A stretch of DNA of 64,000 nucleotides from the NCBI GenBank assembly GCA_963678705.1, contig OY783220.1, positions 7,957,001-8,021,000 of the forward strand, given 5' to 3'. Positions 44,607 through 55,895 of the stretch are shown in pieces. The first letter of the stretch is position 1, and each line of letters begins with the position of its first letter. The translations under genes and the position numbers were made by a program. Origin of the DNA: Panorpa germanica. Taxonomy: Eukaryota; Arthropoda; Insecta; Mecoptera; Panorpidae. A model generated the notes under the pieces. That model did no database searches. It worked only from the letters and a program-made list of their open reading frames with translations, and was not told the DNA's origin.

Positions 44607-47600
44607 TTGACATCTGCATTTGCTGAATACCTAACATAAATAGTCCTAGTATTTATGGATTTAAAACAGTTGGATGCATCTATGGTTATTTTAAAGGTAT
44701 CTCTTAATATTCAAATTTCTCCTACACGTAGCTTATAAAAATGATTTGATTTCCAATCACATGACTTATCCTATTCCACAATCACAATACGCTTCCTCCT
44801 TTACTCATCCCTAGAAAATCTCTTACCGTTCGTGTAAACTCGGTTATGTTCGTAACCTTCCTCGGATCTGACCCATATCATTGATAACAGAGCTTGCGCA
44901 AAGCTTGGGAGGGTTGCGCCACATCGATCTGTGAGGACAAACTAATTCTTTAGAGGCGTTCGAGCGAGATAGCATCATATATATACGTATAATATTAGGA
45001 AGAGATAAAAAATGAAAAAAGCACGTGGAGCATTGTTGAAATGAAAATTAACGAAAACTTGTACTTTATATAAAAAGATGTATATTTTCTTAAGTTTTAC
45101 ATTTTGTAAGACTTGTAATTCACTGCGCTACTATTGTTTTGATCTTACATGCAATGAAACTTTTGAATTTACTTGTATTTACCAATGCAAGTGGAATAAT
45201 ACTCATAGAAAATAACTTTTGTAAAATATGGTGTGATAAATTATATCTGAATTACTACGTCTATCTCAGATGACATCTAGGACAATACACACACGATAGC
45301 CTCCCATTTTAAATTACCTACATGCATACAACAAAAACAAATACTCACGTTTTTTTATTAAACTTATCAATTTTTCGCTGCAAAATTACACATAACTAAA
45401 ATCTTAGACACGAAATTCTCCCCAAGTCCATCTGTTTTTTAATCAAACAATATTTTTTGTATAAATAATTAATAATTAGGAAAATAGTTGCCTACCAAAT
45501 ATAGCTCTAAGTACTTTGGCAAACTCCTTCCTTGTCCTTGGCAATAACTGCCCACATTGTCTGCTTATTTCTTATCAAAGGTCATTGCGTAGTATTATTT
45601 ACCAAGTACATGAGGGTTAAAATTGTATAGACAAGCTGTAACATGTCTTCAGCAATTATAGGTCCAATTGCTTAATATAAAAGATATACAATTCGGAATC
45701 AGTCAAAATAACGCGGAGTAAGTCGGGCTTAACTCGGGATCAGTTGAAGTAATTTAGTATGTTTTGGCTTTTAAATTAGAATAAACTAGAAAATATAACA
45801 ATATTAATTTACAAAAGTTATTTTTGCGGTTCCAACTCATTAAAAGTCAGTGGAAGAAAGCTTAAAATGTAGATACGTTATTCATCTAACTAATTGCAGC
45901 TTTAGATTTTAATTCGCGTTTATAGTTACTTACATAAAACGATTTAAATATAAAAAAACATGGTTTTTTTGATAATATTTAACCTGCTGTATAGTATCGC
46001 CAACTATGTTTCTCGAATCAAAAATGGCCAAGTATCGTTTCACCTTAAGGTTTTATTTGATGATAATTTTTTATAAAAATGTCAATTATTTTTGTAATTT
46101 CTTTCTAATTATTTTAATCGAAAGCTTGATGTTTTCTGAACCATATTCAATTGAAATAATAATTTTTTCCATTAGATACTTACATGAAATTTTTAATCAA
46201 ATGCACAAGTTAATGAATCCCCATATATTTATACGTGAAATTTTCATTTTTTATAACTATAATTATTTCCTTAAAAGTTTTGAAAATCTACACAATTTTT
46301 TTATTAATTATTGACTATCGTAACACAACAAAGCTTCAGCAAGTTGTCCATTCTTTACTACTTCACGAGGATCTCCTTAAGTAATATTTAACAGATGAAA
46401 AATAGAGAAAATAAATAATGATTTATTTTCCATACAGTTCCACTATTAAAGAAGAAGAAGAAAACCACATGACATTTAATAAAAATATAAACATTAACAT
46501 TTAATGGTAAAATAAATCGAGCAAAAGAATTATACTCTGTTTATATTCATAATTTAAGTATCTCATTATATTTTGCGTTAAATTATTTCATGTGATTAAC
46601 TTTATGGCTATAACTCCCACTTCTGACTCTGTAGTGTTATGGAATCAGATTCAGTCAGATTATTATGAATATGAAAAGATTATTAACACTATTATTCGGA
46701 AGATTATGCTTTATTTATATTTTCTTTATTTTATTTGTTTATACATTAGAACTGTTTATTTCCGTTGGTAATCCTAATGAAATTGAATTCTCGGATACTG
46801 GGTTATCTTTACGTTTCTATTTAAATGAACAGTTAAGAGTACTTGCAATGGTAAACAAAAAATATTATTTATTTAAACAAAGTAAATATAATAGTTTCTT
46901 GGCTACTGGGGCAACCATCTTGTTTCTTCCACGAGAGGACCAAAAAGCTTCCTAATTGATGGAGAAAACGTATTTCTAGTGAAGTGATTACCAAATGTTT
47001 GGCACACTAAAAGAGGCATTAGGAGTGTAAAGATTTAAAGACGATGCTGCTGTCGAACAGTACGAGTACAATTGACTACTGGGATAGCCATCTTCTTTTT
47101 TACATAGAGGGATCAAAAGTATTTCTATTAAAGGATACTAAGTAAAAAAAACAAGCCAGTTCATTTGTGTTTTTCTGAACCACGAATAAATCTGTATTAA
47201 AATCTTCCGGTTTATATTTGAATGACCATTGTATATATTTATATTCATACATTATATATATAAGTTACCTTTAAAGTTTAAAGCAGAAAATGTTCTCTTC
47301 ATCATTAAATGAGTTAATTAACCTTTAATAAAATAAGAGGGTTGGATTTTTGTTTGTTGTCTATTTTTATACATGAGTTACAGTCACCTAAACACGAGCT
47401 AATATTGGAAAACTTTAATCGTCTAAAAATAGAACTTTTATATATAAATATAGCTTTTAATATTATAACACTCAAATTCATTTCAAATAAAAATTAACTT
47501 GAAAAATATATTAGATTATAAATGTTGATTCGATTTCCGAACTACTCTATATTTTAACCACGTTTGAGTGTTTCCATTAATTTAAAATATGCCAAATGTA

Positions 47601-47654
47601 CATCATACATTTATTAAGTGTATATTTATATTCTTATATACTTATGTTTATAGG
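44607..47654. other. AT-rich stretch with a degenerate direct repeat
   Basis: CTACTGGGGCAACCATCTTG at 46903 and CTACTGGGATAGCCATCTTC at 47076, each followed by GAGG--CAAAA and TATTTCTA, indicate a decayed direct repeat about 173 bp apart. The frame 46665-46955 covers the first unit and is not supported as a gene. Nothing else was recognised. Confidence 0.4.
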
Positions 47655-48393
47655 TTTAGTGTGAATTTTATATAGTAGCTTGAAAACGGTTCCAGGGAAG
47701 TTTTTGAAAATTTCTTATTTTGTAGAGAAAAAAGACTTTTGGCGTCTCCGAATTTTCCTGGAAACCCGTAATTTTGGAAAAACTGAAAAAAAGTGGAACT
47801 TTTTGCTATATAACTTTGTATTCGTAAAAGATAGAAAAGTGAAAATTTGTATGTGTATTACGCTATTAAATGCGAACATATTTCAAAATTTAGAAATTCA
47901 ATATTTCATAAAAGGAACGCCGTGAAAATTAGGGGGCCCGGTAGGAAACTTTGGATAAAGCTCAAATTTTAGGTTTTGTAATAAATGAATATCATATTGA
48001 AAAAAAGAGATAAAATATTTTAAAATTTTATTTGGGGGCACCGAGGCGGCTCTTGCCGTAGCTAAAAATTGTGCTAGACAGTTGAAATTTTGCATATGGA
48101 CTAACTTGGGTACCTAATTTACAAATCGAAAAAAAATCCTAAATTTTGAATAAAAGTTTGTCAAATAACGAATAAATTGAAAATATTTTTTATTTTGTTG
48201 AAAAAAATATTTTTTTTTATATCAGTTTATATGAAAAATTATTAGTTTTTGTATGTAAAATTTTTATAGAACGAGTTAAATATTTCAATTTAAAAATGGA
48301 ATTCAAATTTGAAATGAAATTCAATTCACACACAAAAGACAGTCGTCGCTTGCGACGGGGGTAAACTCTAGTATATATATATATATATATATA
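47655..48393 (+). repeat. Repeat F, copy 2, with (TA)n tail
   Basis: It pairs with 10285-10990 throughout. It ends at a perfect palindrome CGTCGCTTGCGACG (48344-48357), then GGGGGTAAACTCTAG and a (TA)n tract at 48371-48393. A GC palindrome, CTAG and a (TA)n tail are reminiscent of RTE-type non-LTR 3' ends, an inference from phrase similarity only. The frames on both strands (47680, 48095, 48420) are incidental. Confidence 0.7.
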
Positions 48394-49815
48394 ATGCCTC
48401 ATTCGTAAATACCTTATCATATTCTGGAAATATTTTTACTCAGGAATACTTTTCAACTAATAACTTTTTTTAATTCTCCAGGTTCATTCTTAAAATTCAT
48501 CTTTTCACAGATTTCATTATCATTAGTGGACTAGTAAATTTATTTTATTGCTTAAATATATATTTTTTTAATTTGTATTTAAAAAAATATGCCATATGTA
48601 AATAAAGTTTCTGCTTAAAAATTACAAAATTTTTAGGACTTCCTTTGCAGGATTAAAAGCTTGTAGGGTAGTAATAAAATAATATAATTAAGAAAAACGT
48701 TTTCCTTAAGTAAATTATGAATTGAATGTGAGATACCATAAGACAAGTCTCCGGTTTATGACAATCCTTGACTTCTATTTCTACAGTAAAGATACGAAAA
48801 TCTTTAGACGCATCCCTAGATATATATTAACATTTATCACAGTGAATAAGCAATCATCATACTTAACAAAAATATCAAAAACGAATCGCAAATTCTTGAG
48901 ACAGCATTATAAACCATTATAATCCCATAAACGATTTGGATGATATTACAGTTCCCGCTACTCAAGTATAGATGGCGATGGAGAGGTGGATGGCAATAAA
49001 GATAACATTTTTCTTATAGAATGTTAAAATTACAGGAAGGAAAATTGTAGAGATGCTCTACTTTAAAAAGGAAGAATGTTGAATTATAGAGACACCATAT
49101 ATCAAGTTTTATAAACTTATCTTAAATCTCGATCTAACCTATAAAAGTACAAAAGATTACCAAGAGATATATAGTATTTTACAACATAACATTTAAGGTA
49201 TGACGACGCGATATCAGTATGGTAATCTTGGCAGATGCCATAACGTATGAATTGCAGAGTAATTTCTTCTTAGAGAGTCTAGTATTATTTTTAACGATTT
49301 CCATGCTGTTCGCCTCAGCTCGAATAGTTTTCACGGCTTCTGGTTATTTCATTGAACGAAAAGCAAGGTGCATGGTGAACCTTATTCCATTCTAGAACTG
49401 GTGTACAGAACAGCGACATGCGCACATCCTAGAGCATTGGGACCAGGCGTTTATCTATAGAGCATAGAAAATGTATATCTGCATAGAAATGTTTTTATAA
49501 AATAGATTTTAGCAAAATCTTTTTCTTAGTGCAATGTGAATCGACCCACCACTTGATAAATAATAAAACTGTATACAATGTATGAAAGGGTGGTTTTGTT
49601 GATATGATAAATGTTGTAACGTTTAATAAATTGAACGGCGAGAGATGAAAACAAAATATTAGTTCAAATAATAATCGATAGATGCTGCTAGGTATTCTAG
49701 TGTAAGCTGTGTGCTTGTAGTAGTGTGTGTGTACACAGGATAAAATGAGCAGCGCGAAACTTTCATGATTCACGTTTGTTGATATGTTATTGTCTACTCT
49801 CTACCTATTTGTCGT
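48394..49815. other. AT-rich stretch
   Basis: No gene or repeat family was recognised. GC rises slightly from 49300 onward. Confidence 0.3.
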
Positions 49816-50165
49816 GTTCTATAACTCCGCGAAAGCCACCGAGTCCCGATCATCAACGAGCATGTTCTGTACGGCATAGGACAACCCGACCCGACCCGAT
49901 AGCCCCCCTATTCTAGTGTACTGGCGTTCCAACGTTCCAACGTACCAACGCTTAGGCAGTATTCCCGCAGCAGCCGCGCCGGCCGCATCAAGCCGGTCCG
50001 CTATAACCGAAGGGCCCCGAACACATAGTGGTGTGCCCAACAAATGAAAGCCCTGGGTGGGGCCCCCGACAGATAGTGCGTAGCCCTATCCGAGATAAAT
50101 GGGGGCCAGCTGAGGGGGGGTGGCATCGGCACCCCCTCTCATTGCGAAACAGCCCCTACAGCCTT
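49816..50165. other. GC-rich island 1, unresolved coding-like sequence
   Basis: About 350 bp far richer in GC than the surroundings. The minus frame is open from about 50043 to a TAG at 49819 and reads protein-like (RLDAAGAAAAGILPKRWYVG, then GLSYAVQNMLVDDRDSVAF), but no ATG opens it. On + a frame ends NEHVLYGIGQPDPTR at a TAG near 49902. CGTTCCAA-type words repeat at 49924-49950. A strong hairpin, GAGGGGGGGTG / CACCCCCTC, lies at 50112-50139. A fragment of a GC-rich retroelement 3' end or of an exon are both possible; no family was recognised. Confidence 0.35.
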
Positions 50166-51055
50166 TACGCATTACAGAATTATAAATATCTACATATGTG
50201 CAGTTGTGTTCAGTATTATTAAAAATATACAGACTTTTATGATGATGACGTTGTGCAACTTATAAAATCTTAACAAATACATGTACGATATATATGTATG
50301 TATATATATATGTATATGTAGGTGTAATTCGATATAATAAACAAACAGGTTAATATGTTAATGTGTATAAGTTTTAATTATGATCTTATGTTGTTTTTTG
50401 TGAATCTTCCTTTAAAAGATACAGTGAAACGCCCATTTTATCAATAAATCGTGAAGCTGTCATTAATAAAACCGCTCTGCGCCACTCCGGAGGGGTATAT
50501 CTATTGTGAAACAATCTTTTTAGTTCCGTTGTTAATATATTTTACAATCAAATTAAATTACAATATCCGTAACTACTAAGAAATCAAAATAAACCACACG
50601 GTTTGTACGGCTCTTCCAGATACATGTCATTAAATTAGTCACGCAGGCAAAACAAGGCTACACAAGGCTACAAGACGGGCAGGCAGCTATGTTACGGCTA
50701 GATAAGTACAAGCTATACACAATAATGTACATTGCGCTGCGCCACGATAGTTTATAAGCTAAAAAATAATCTAAAATGGAGTTATATCATTGTGAACTAA
50801 TCAAGTGTTAATGTTGCTAATTGTTGTTGTCAATGTAGTTGTTCATAAACGTAACTCTATTGTGAACCTATCAGAAAATGCCGATAAGATGATACTTCGG
50901 TTATTGTGACTCTATCATAAAGATAGTGTAAATTTATTATATGTAAAAAACTAAACCTAAAACTAAAACATTACAAACTTATTATATATTGTTATAAAGT
51001 TATATAAATTATATGTAAATAAAATGTATTATTTATCGTGAAATTGTTTAAACTC
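50166..51055. other. AT-rich stretch with recurring ATTGTGAA words
   Basis: CTATTGTGAAAC (50511), CATTGTGAACTAATCA (50788), CTATTGTGAACCTATCAG (50857) and TTATTGTGACTCTATCAT (50901) recur, and CTATTGTGAATCAG (51093) follows in the next island. Short GC patches CTCTGCGCCACTCCGG (50475) and GCGCTGCGCCACGATAG (50734) also echo each other. No gene was recognised. Confidence 0.4.
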
Positions 51056-51290
51056 GGTGTTGGATCACGAGAGATATGGGGGTCGCGCGAAGACTATTGT
51101 GAATCAGCCACAACATTTCTCGTATAGAGTTTATTGAGAAATGGGGGCTGACGCCTGTCCTCAAACCGAGGCAGGAGCAACGCCCCCTTCGCGGAGGTGG
51201 CCCCGATCAGGAGGGGGCCCCCGGTGGTGGTGCCGGGGGCACGGGGAATAGCCTCGAATCCCGAGGAGGACAAGGAGACAGGTACATTTT
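51056..51290. other. GC-rich island 2, candidate exon
   Basis: On +, a frame open from 51103 reads KWGLTPVLKPRQEQRPLRGG and on through a Gly-rich part to SLESRGGQGD, meeting a donor CAG|GTACAT at 51281 in phase 2, the same phase as the Shaker ball exon. Its only ATG nearby (51141) is out of frame. On minus, a frame of about 63 codons with high GC3 reads SGFEAIPRAPGTTTGGPLLI, GATSAKGALLLPRFEDRRQP and ends at a stop near 51100. The two readings exclude each other. Neither matches a family I recognise. An alternative Shaker 5' exon or a GC-rich retroelement piece remain possible. Confidence 0.3.
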
Positions 51291-51935
51291 ATAAAATTTC
51301 ATTCCTATTATAAATTTTAATCCAGTGCTTATTGTATACAAGAGCTTCCAACAAGAACATAAGCTTTTAAAGCTGCCCGCCATATTTAAGTTACTATTTA
51401 CTACTGTTACTTCAAATACTGAAAAGTATTTCGGTGCAGGAGCACTTAATACTACTTATATAAGTTGACCGTGTAATTTACAGTGTTATTAACACACTGA
51501 GCTTTATATATAGTACTACTCTAGTCATACACTGACACTGTCATTTATAAAACATTTTATTTTTTAATTATAACGAATTCGCGTGTGTAAACTATTAAAA
51601 GAAGTTACATAATTTATAGCATCAGATTTTATTGGTCCATAAATTAAGAGTATCATTATACGCGTACAATGGGCGATCACCAACACAATTTAACGCAGCC
51701 TCTATATACAACTTTATATTAAAATATTACATTCCCTTTTAGAGTTGTGTTTTAATACATTGGATTATTACATTTATTTTTATCACTTATTTTTAATTTC
51801 ATTTTGTGCCAGATGAAACCGTTGGCTGGCAAAGTACACTTCGCATAATGGTTAAAAATATATTTTATCTTTACTTGATAATAATATATTTACATTTAGA
51901 AAAAATATTATTAGATTAATAGAAAAAATTAAAAC
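51291..51935. other. AT-rich stretch
   Basis: No gene or repeat family was recognised. Confidence 0.3.
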
Positions 51936-52475
51936 AAAAAAAAAATGTAAAAGTTTCTTTCCTTAAAGTGTTAAGGTTTATGCATCCTTATTGTAATAGA
52001 AATTATAACTAAATAATTTATCTTTCAATATTATAATAAGATAGTACAACTAGAGCTCCTATAATATTATATGTTAAATTAAATTTGTAAATGAATATGT
52101 ATCCGGCGGTTCCACCACCAAAATCAGATATATGCAAAAAGTAAAACTTCCTTCTAAAGCGTCTTTTTAAAAAGCATTAAGCTTTATGCATCCTATGTCG
52201 TATCGTATTTTTCAATGTTATGAAAAAGGAATTATAACTAGAGAAAGCTTATATAATATTATATGCTGAATTACATTTGAAATATGAAATTGTTGAATAA
52301 TGATCCGGCGGTTCCACCACCACATAAGCAAACGGTTTGTTTCTAAAAATCTGCTTTTCTATAAGTTTTCAGTATTACGCATTATACTGGAAAACATAAC
52401 TAAATAATGTATCTTTTAAGTTATGATAATGACGATGATAAATATTGAATATTGATGCGGCGGTTCCACCACTAA
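51936..52475 (+). repeat. Three-unit degenerate tandem repeat with invariant GC-rich core
   Basis: The core ATCCGGCGGTTCCACCACCA stands at 52101-52120, recurs at 52303-52321 and appears as ATGCGGCGGTTCCACCACTA at 52454-52474. Upstream of each core the units share, weakly, TTTATGCATCCTA, a TATAACTA-AAA block and (units 1 and 2) TATAATATTATATG. Spacing is about 202 and 151 bp. The cores keep 15 identical bases in a row while the AT-rich flanks have drifted far. No known element or RNA family was recognised. Confidence 0.75.
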
Positions 52476-54038
52476 AATTTAAATGCATATAAAGGCATGC
52501 ATATAATATATAAGGTAAAGATATTTTAAAATAATAATTATATACATACTAGTAAACCAAAATTGAGTAAATCTTGTTATTATTATTGATATAATAATTG
52601 TTATAAATATAAAGTGGAATTTTAAAAAAAAAACAATAAATTTAGAATTTTTTTTTTTTATTCTATTCATAATCAAAAAGGGCAAAACGAGAGTACACCT
52701 TTAAAATACCGGTCAAAATTGTGTTAGTATTACACTCATATGGTATAAAAACAGGGTAGAACTAATCATCGAAAGTTAACATCATTTTTGTTCACGTAAG
52801 CTGATAGTGAGATATAATAATATTTTTTTAATTTGGTAAAATTTTAATATATATTTATTTTGAGTTATATTGTTGGTATTTACTAATTTTTAAATGTGTA
52901 TAAAGCAAATATCTCTAATTATTATAACACCAACATTTAATTGTTACAATATAAGAATTGTTGTTATAAAATCATTTTTACTGTGTATCTCTCACAGTTC
53001 TCAACATAGCAAAAAAAAACCCATAGAATGAAATATTTTCATTAAAAAACCTATCCCCCCAGATCTGGGTTGAAAAAATCGGAAGTAGGAACACTGCATG
53101 TCAGTAAAAAACATATTTTGCAAATAGTTCTTAGCAGAAAATGTTATAAACACATAAATTTGTTCAAAAGTTAAATAGTTTAATAAATGTTGTTTTCATC
53201 TATAACAAGATATGAAGCAAATATTTCTTTAAAACGGCACAAGTCTTTAAATTTAATAACTTGTTAATAGTTTACACATCTTTAGGCATTAATGTTCCAA
53301 GAAAATAGAACGTTTACAGCGTAACAACTCTAACTACACACACAGACACACACACACACATTCACTACCAAGAATAAATCAATGTTTTCCCATATTTCAG
53401 TTGCGTTCTACATAAATATTATTACCCCAATAACTCGGTGAAGGAGGTTCGCTAAATATCATCACCAGAGAATATCCGTAAATAATATTTAAAAAAAAAA
53501 AATTGTTGGCTAAACATCAAAATATTTGAAAGTCAGAGTCATTCAGATTATTTATAAACTTCATTTGAGCAAAAGTAGAACGGTATTTATAGATATATTT
53601 AAATATAAAATAATATTTGGAACTTTAATTAGAATCAGAATAATACTCGTATCTAGGAAATCAGAATAGGCATCAGAGACACCGACTGATATAGTTCACC
53701 GACCTTAAGTAGATGGTAACATGGTAACGAGATGTAATATGTTGCAGTCAAAAAGAATTATAGCTGCTTTGAAAATATGAGGAAATTTGTAGACGTTTTG
53801 AAACCGTTTGAAATGTTAGTAGATTGATATTTATTAGTTTATTTATTTATTGCAACCTGTTTGTTTGAAAGTATATAAATAAAAAACAAAATTTCCTGTC
53901 AAGAAATTAATAAATGATGAAATATGTTGTAAACTAAAATTCAACTATTACTTTTTTTAGGTTACTATAATATAATATTTAAGTTTTTTAAAGTTAATGG
54001 AGCTTTTTATTAAAGATTAAGTAATGTTACGTAATAGT
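52476..54038. other. AT-rich stretch with a microsatellite
   Basis: An (AC)n tract lies at 53336-53360. No gene or repeat family was recognised. Confidence 0.35.
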
Positions 54039-54041
54039 GCA

Positions 54042-54588
54042 GGCGCTATAGGTAGTTGAGTATGCAAAATGTGAGGACCGGCAACTATGGTCGGATTCTT
54101 ATACCTGAGAATCAGGTATAACACATGTTGCCACCAGCTGTGATGGTCCCTTCTCGCTCCCTTCACATATTATTTTGTTACCCAACTGATAGATCAAAAT
54201 CTTCATTAGTGTTTATGGGAAATATACCATTGGCGGAAATAATAGAACATGTTCGTAGCATCAATTCAAAAAACTACATCGTTCAGAGTGCAAAAGCATT
54301 GCGTCAAGAATTATTAAAAACAGAACTTATACCTAGTGTATAAGTAAAAATATAAATATAATATATAGTGTAAAGTATAAATTATTACTGAAATAATCAT
54401 TAAAATGATTTTATAGATTGTACTCAATACATTTCCTTTACAAATAAGAGTAGAGGGGTAAAAAAAAAATGGACCAAATATTTGACCGGCAAGATCCGCA
54501 TTATTAATTTTTGACCTTTTCTTAACTTAAATCCATTGGTGGAATTCGGTCCTCACATTTTGCATACTCACTTACCTCTAGCGCCCGG
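54042..54588 (+). mobile_element. DNA transposon remnant with 37-bp TIRs and a short internal frame
   Basis: GCGCTATAGGTAGTTGAG with TATGCAAAATGTGAGGACCG at 54045-54080 pairs with its complement at 54541-54584. The inner 24 bases match perfectly and the outer part has three mismatches. Inside, 54099-54121 is a perfect hairpin (TTATACCTGA, loop GAA). A 72-codon frame at 54125-54343 contains SSLVFMGNIPLAEIIEHVRS and KALRQELLKTELIPSV, which looks coding and could be a transposase remnant, but no catalytic motif is present. No target duplication was identified. Confidence 0.75.
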
Positions 54589-54893
54589 TCTATAAGGACT
54601 AAGTATTAAATTAGTTTATTATTACAAGATTTTTAATGTTTTGCATTTATAATTATGTTAAACTTTGGTAAATAACAAAACGTAACGTTAGGAACGTAAT
54701 AATACATGCGTTTACGTTTTACTTTTAGAGAGTATTCATACAAGAAAACCTATAAAGAATATTAATTGACAATATTTATATGCCTACTAATACATAATAT
54801 ACTAAATTAATATTACATAAAGAAACCTTTTCGTTCGAAGATTTTACGTTCATAAGTTTTGTGTAAGCCATAATATTTTTTATAAGTAATAAC
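54589..54893. other. AT-rich stretch
   Basis: No gene or repeat family was recognised. Confidence 0.3.
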
Positions 54894-55143
54894 ACAGTAA
54901 ATATTTGGAGTCACTTTTCCATCATATTGAAGATGCGCATGACTTTTCTGTCATGAAAGAGTTTATTTACAGTTCTGTTTCTCACAATCGTTCATATGAA
55001 ATGTCTATTTTATCAGCTACAAATGGCGAAATCACTCCATCTATCGGAATACAAATGAAGATGAATTTGATGCAAACTATAATTGAAGTACAATAGTGAT
55101 AGAAACGTTACAAAAACGGACACTTCACCAAATTGTGTACTGC
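54894..55143 (+). mobile_element. Repeat C, copy 6
   Basis: It starts ACAGTAAATATTTGGAGTCA and ends GGACACTTCACCAAATTGTG plus TACTG. The body has CATCATATTGAAGATGCGCA, TGTCATGAAAGAG, TCATATGAAATGTCTATTTT and GAAGTACAATAGTGATAG. Together with copies 1 and 5 it gives a 210-250 bp short form of the family. The frame from 54905 is inside it and unsupported. Confidence 0.8.
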
Positions 55144-55189
55144 GAAAATATAATTGCAATTAATGCAGTTATTTAATACTTTGATGTTT

Positions 55190-55755
55190 ACTAAATCTAA
55201 AAAAAACTCTCTCTTGTCATCCGTTGTCTTTTCTTCAATTTCTGCGTTTCTATTCATCCGGAAAGTCGCTGCTCGTTCACCTCTATTTCCAATATTCCTG
55301 GTTTTACGTCTAGTCGACTTCAGCACCTATAGATTCCATCTTTTTAGCGTTTCCTGATTCATTTTTTTCCACTACTTGGCTTTGTTGTTCATCCTTGTCA
55401 GGAAGAAGATGGATAGCAAATATAACGCGTAGAAAAATGGAAGAACCTTTCCTATTTCAGATATTTATTTTCTTTCATCAACAGTTCTTCCACGCTCTTT
55501 CTCTCTGCATCTGCTCGTCATATGCTTCAGCTACTCTTCCTACTCATCAGAAATCTTACATCCTCTTTTAACTTCCTCTTTTCAGTAACCGCTTCCTCTT
55601 TATTCGTTCCACAGCCGAACCCTCTCGATTATTCTAATATATTGCTTCTCTATTTTTCTGGTCGCTCCAGTATTCTTCTAGTCCTCACTGTTAGAGTTAT
55701 ACTCTTATTGTATTTTATATCTTCTATCTTCTGCATTCTTTCTTGCTACTGAATC
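55190..55755. other. Pyrimidine-rich block right of repeat C copy 6
   Basis: A C/T-biased + strand, again producing Ser/Leu/Phe-rich frames (55154, 55522) with no family resemblance. The minus strand is purine-rich. It resembles in character the blocks at 7550 and 13660. Confidence 0.5.
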
Positions 55756-55776
55756 TTAATGTCTGATTATATATAT

Positions 55777-55895
55777 ACAGGGTGTCCCAATATTCAACGA
55801 AAAGCGGGCACCAGAGGGTGGTCTTTTTTCTTTTGTAGTCATGAGCAGGACCACCCTCCAGTGTCCGCTTATCGTTGAATATTGGGACACCGTGT
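55777..55895. mobile_element. Near-palindromic MITE, ACAGGGTGTCCCA ends
   Basis: ACAGGGTGTCCCAATATTCA at 55777 pairs with its complement ending at 55895. The pairing continues for 47 bases with five mismatches and leaves only about 25 unpaired bases in the middle. It sits in a TATATATA context on both sides. The whole 119 bp can fold as one long hairpin. It has no coding capacity. Confidence 0.85.

Noticed and set aside
46006-46314. 102-codon Phe/Ile/Asn-rich + frame
   Set aside because: Residue content simply mirrors AT-rich DNA; no membrane-protein family recognised.
46665-46955. 96-codon + frame starting with a hydrophobic segment that could pass for a signal peptide
   Set aside because: It overlaps one unit of a decayed direct repeat and its composition follows the AT bias.
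52101-52474. CRISPR-like array (short identical core, regular spacing)
   Set aside because: The context is a eukaryotic intron, flanks between cores are themselves related, spacing is 150-200 bp, and there is no leader or cas gene.
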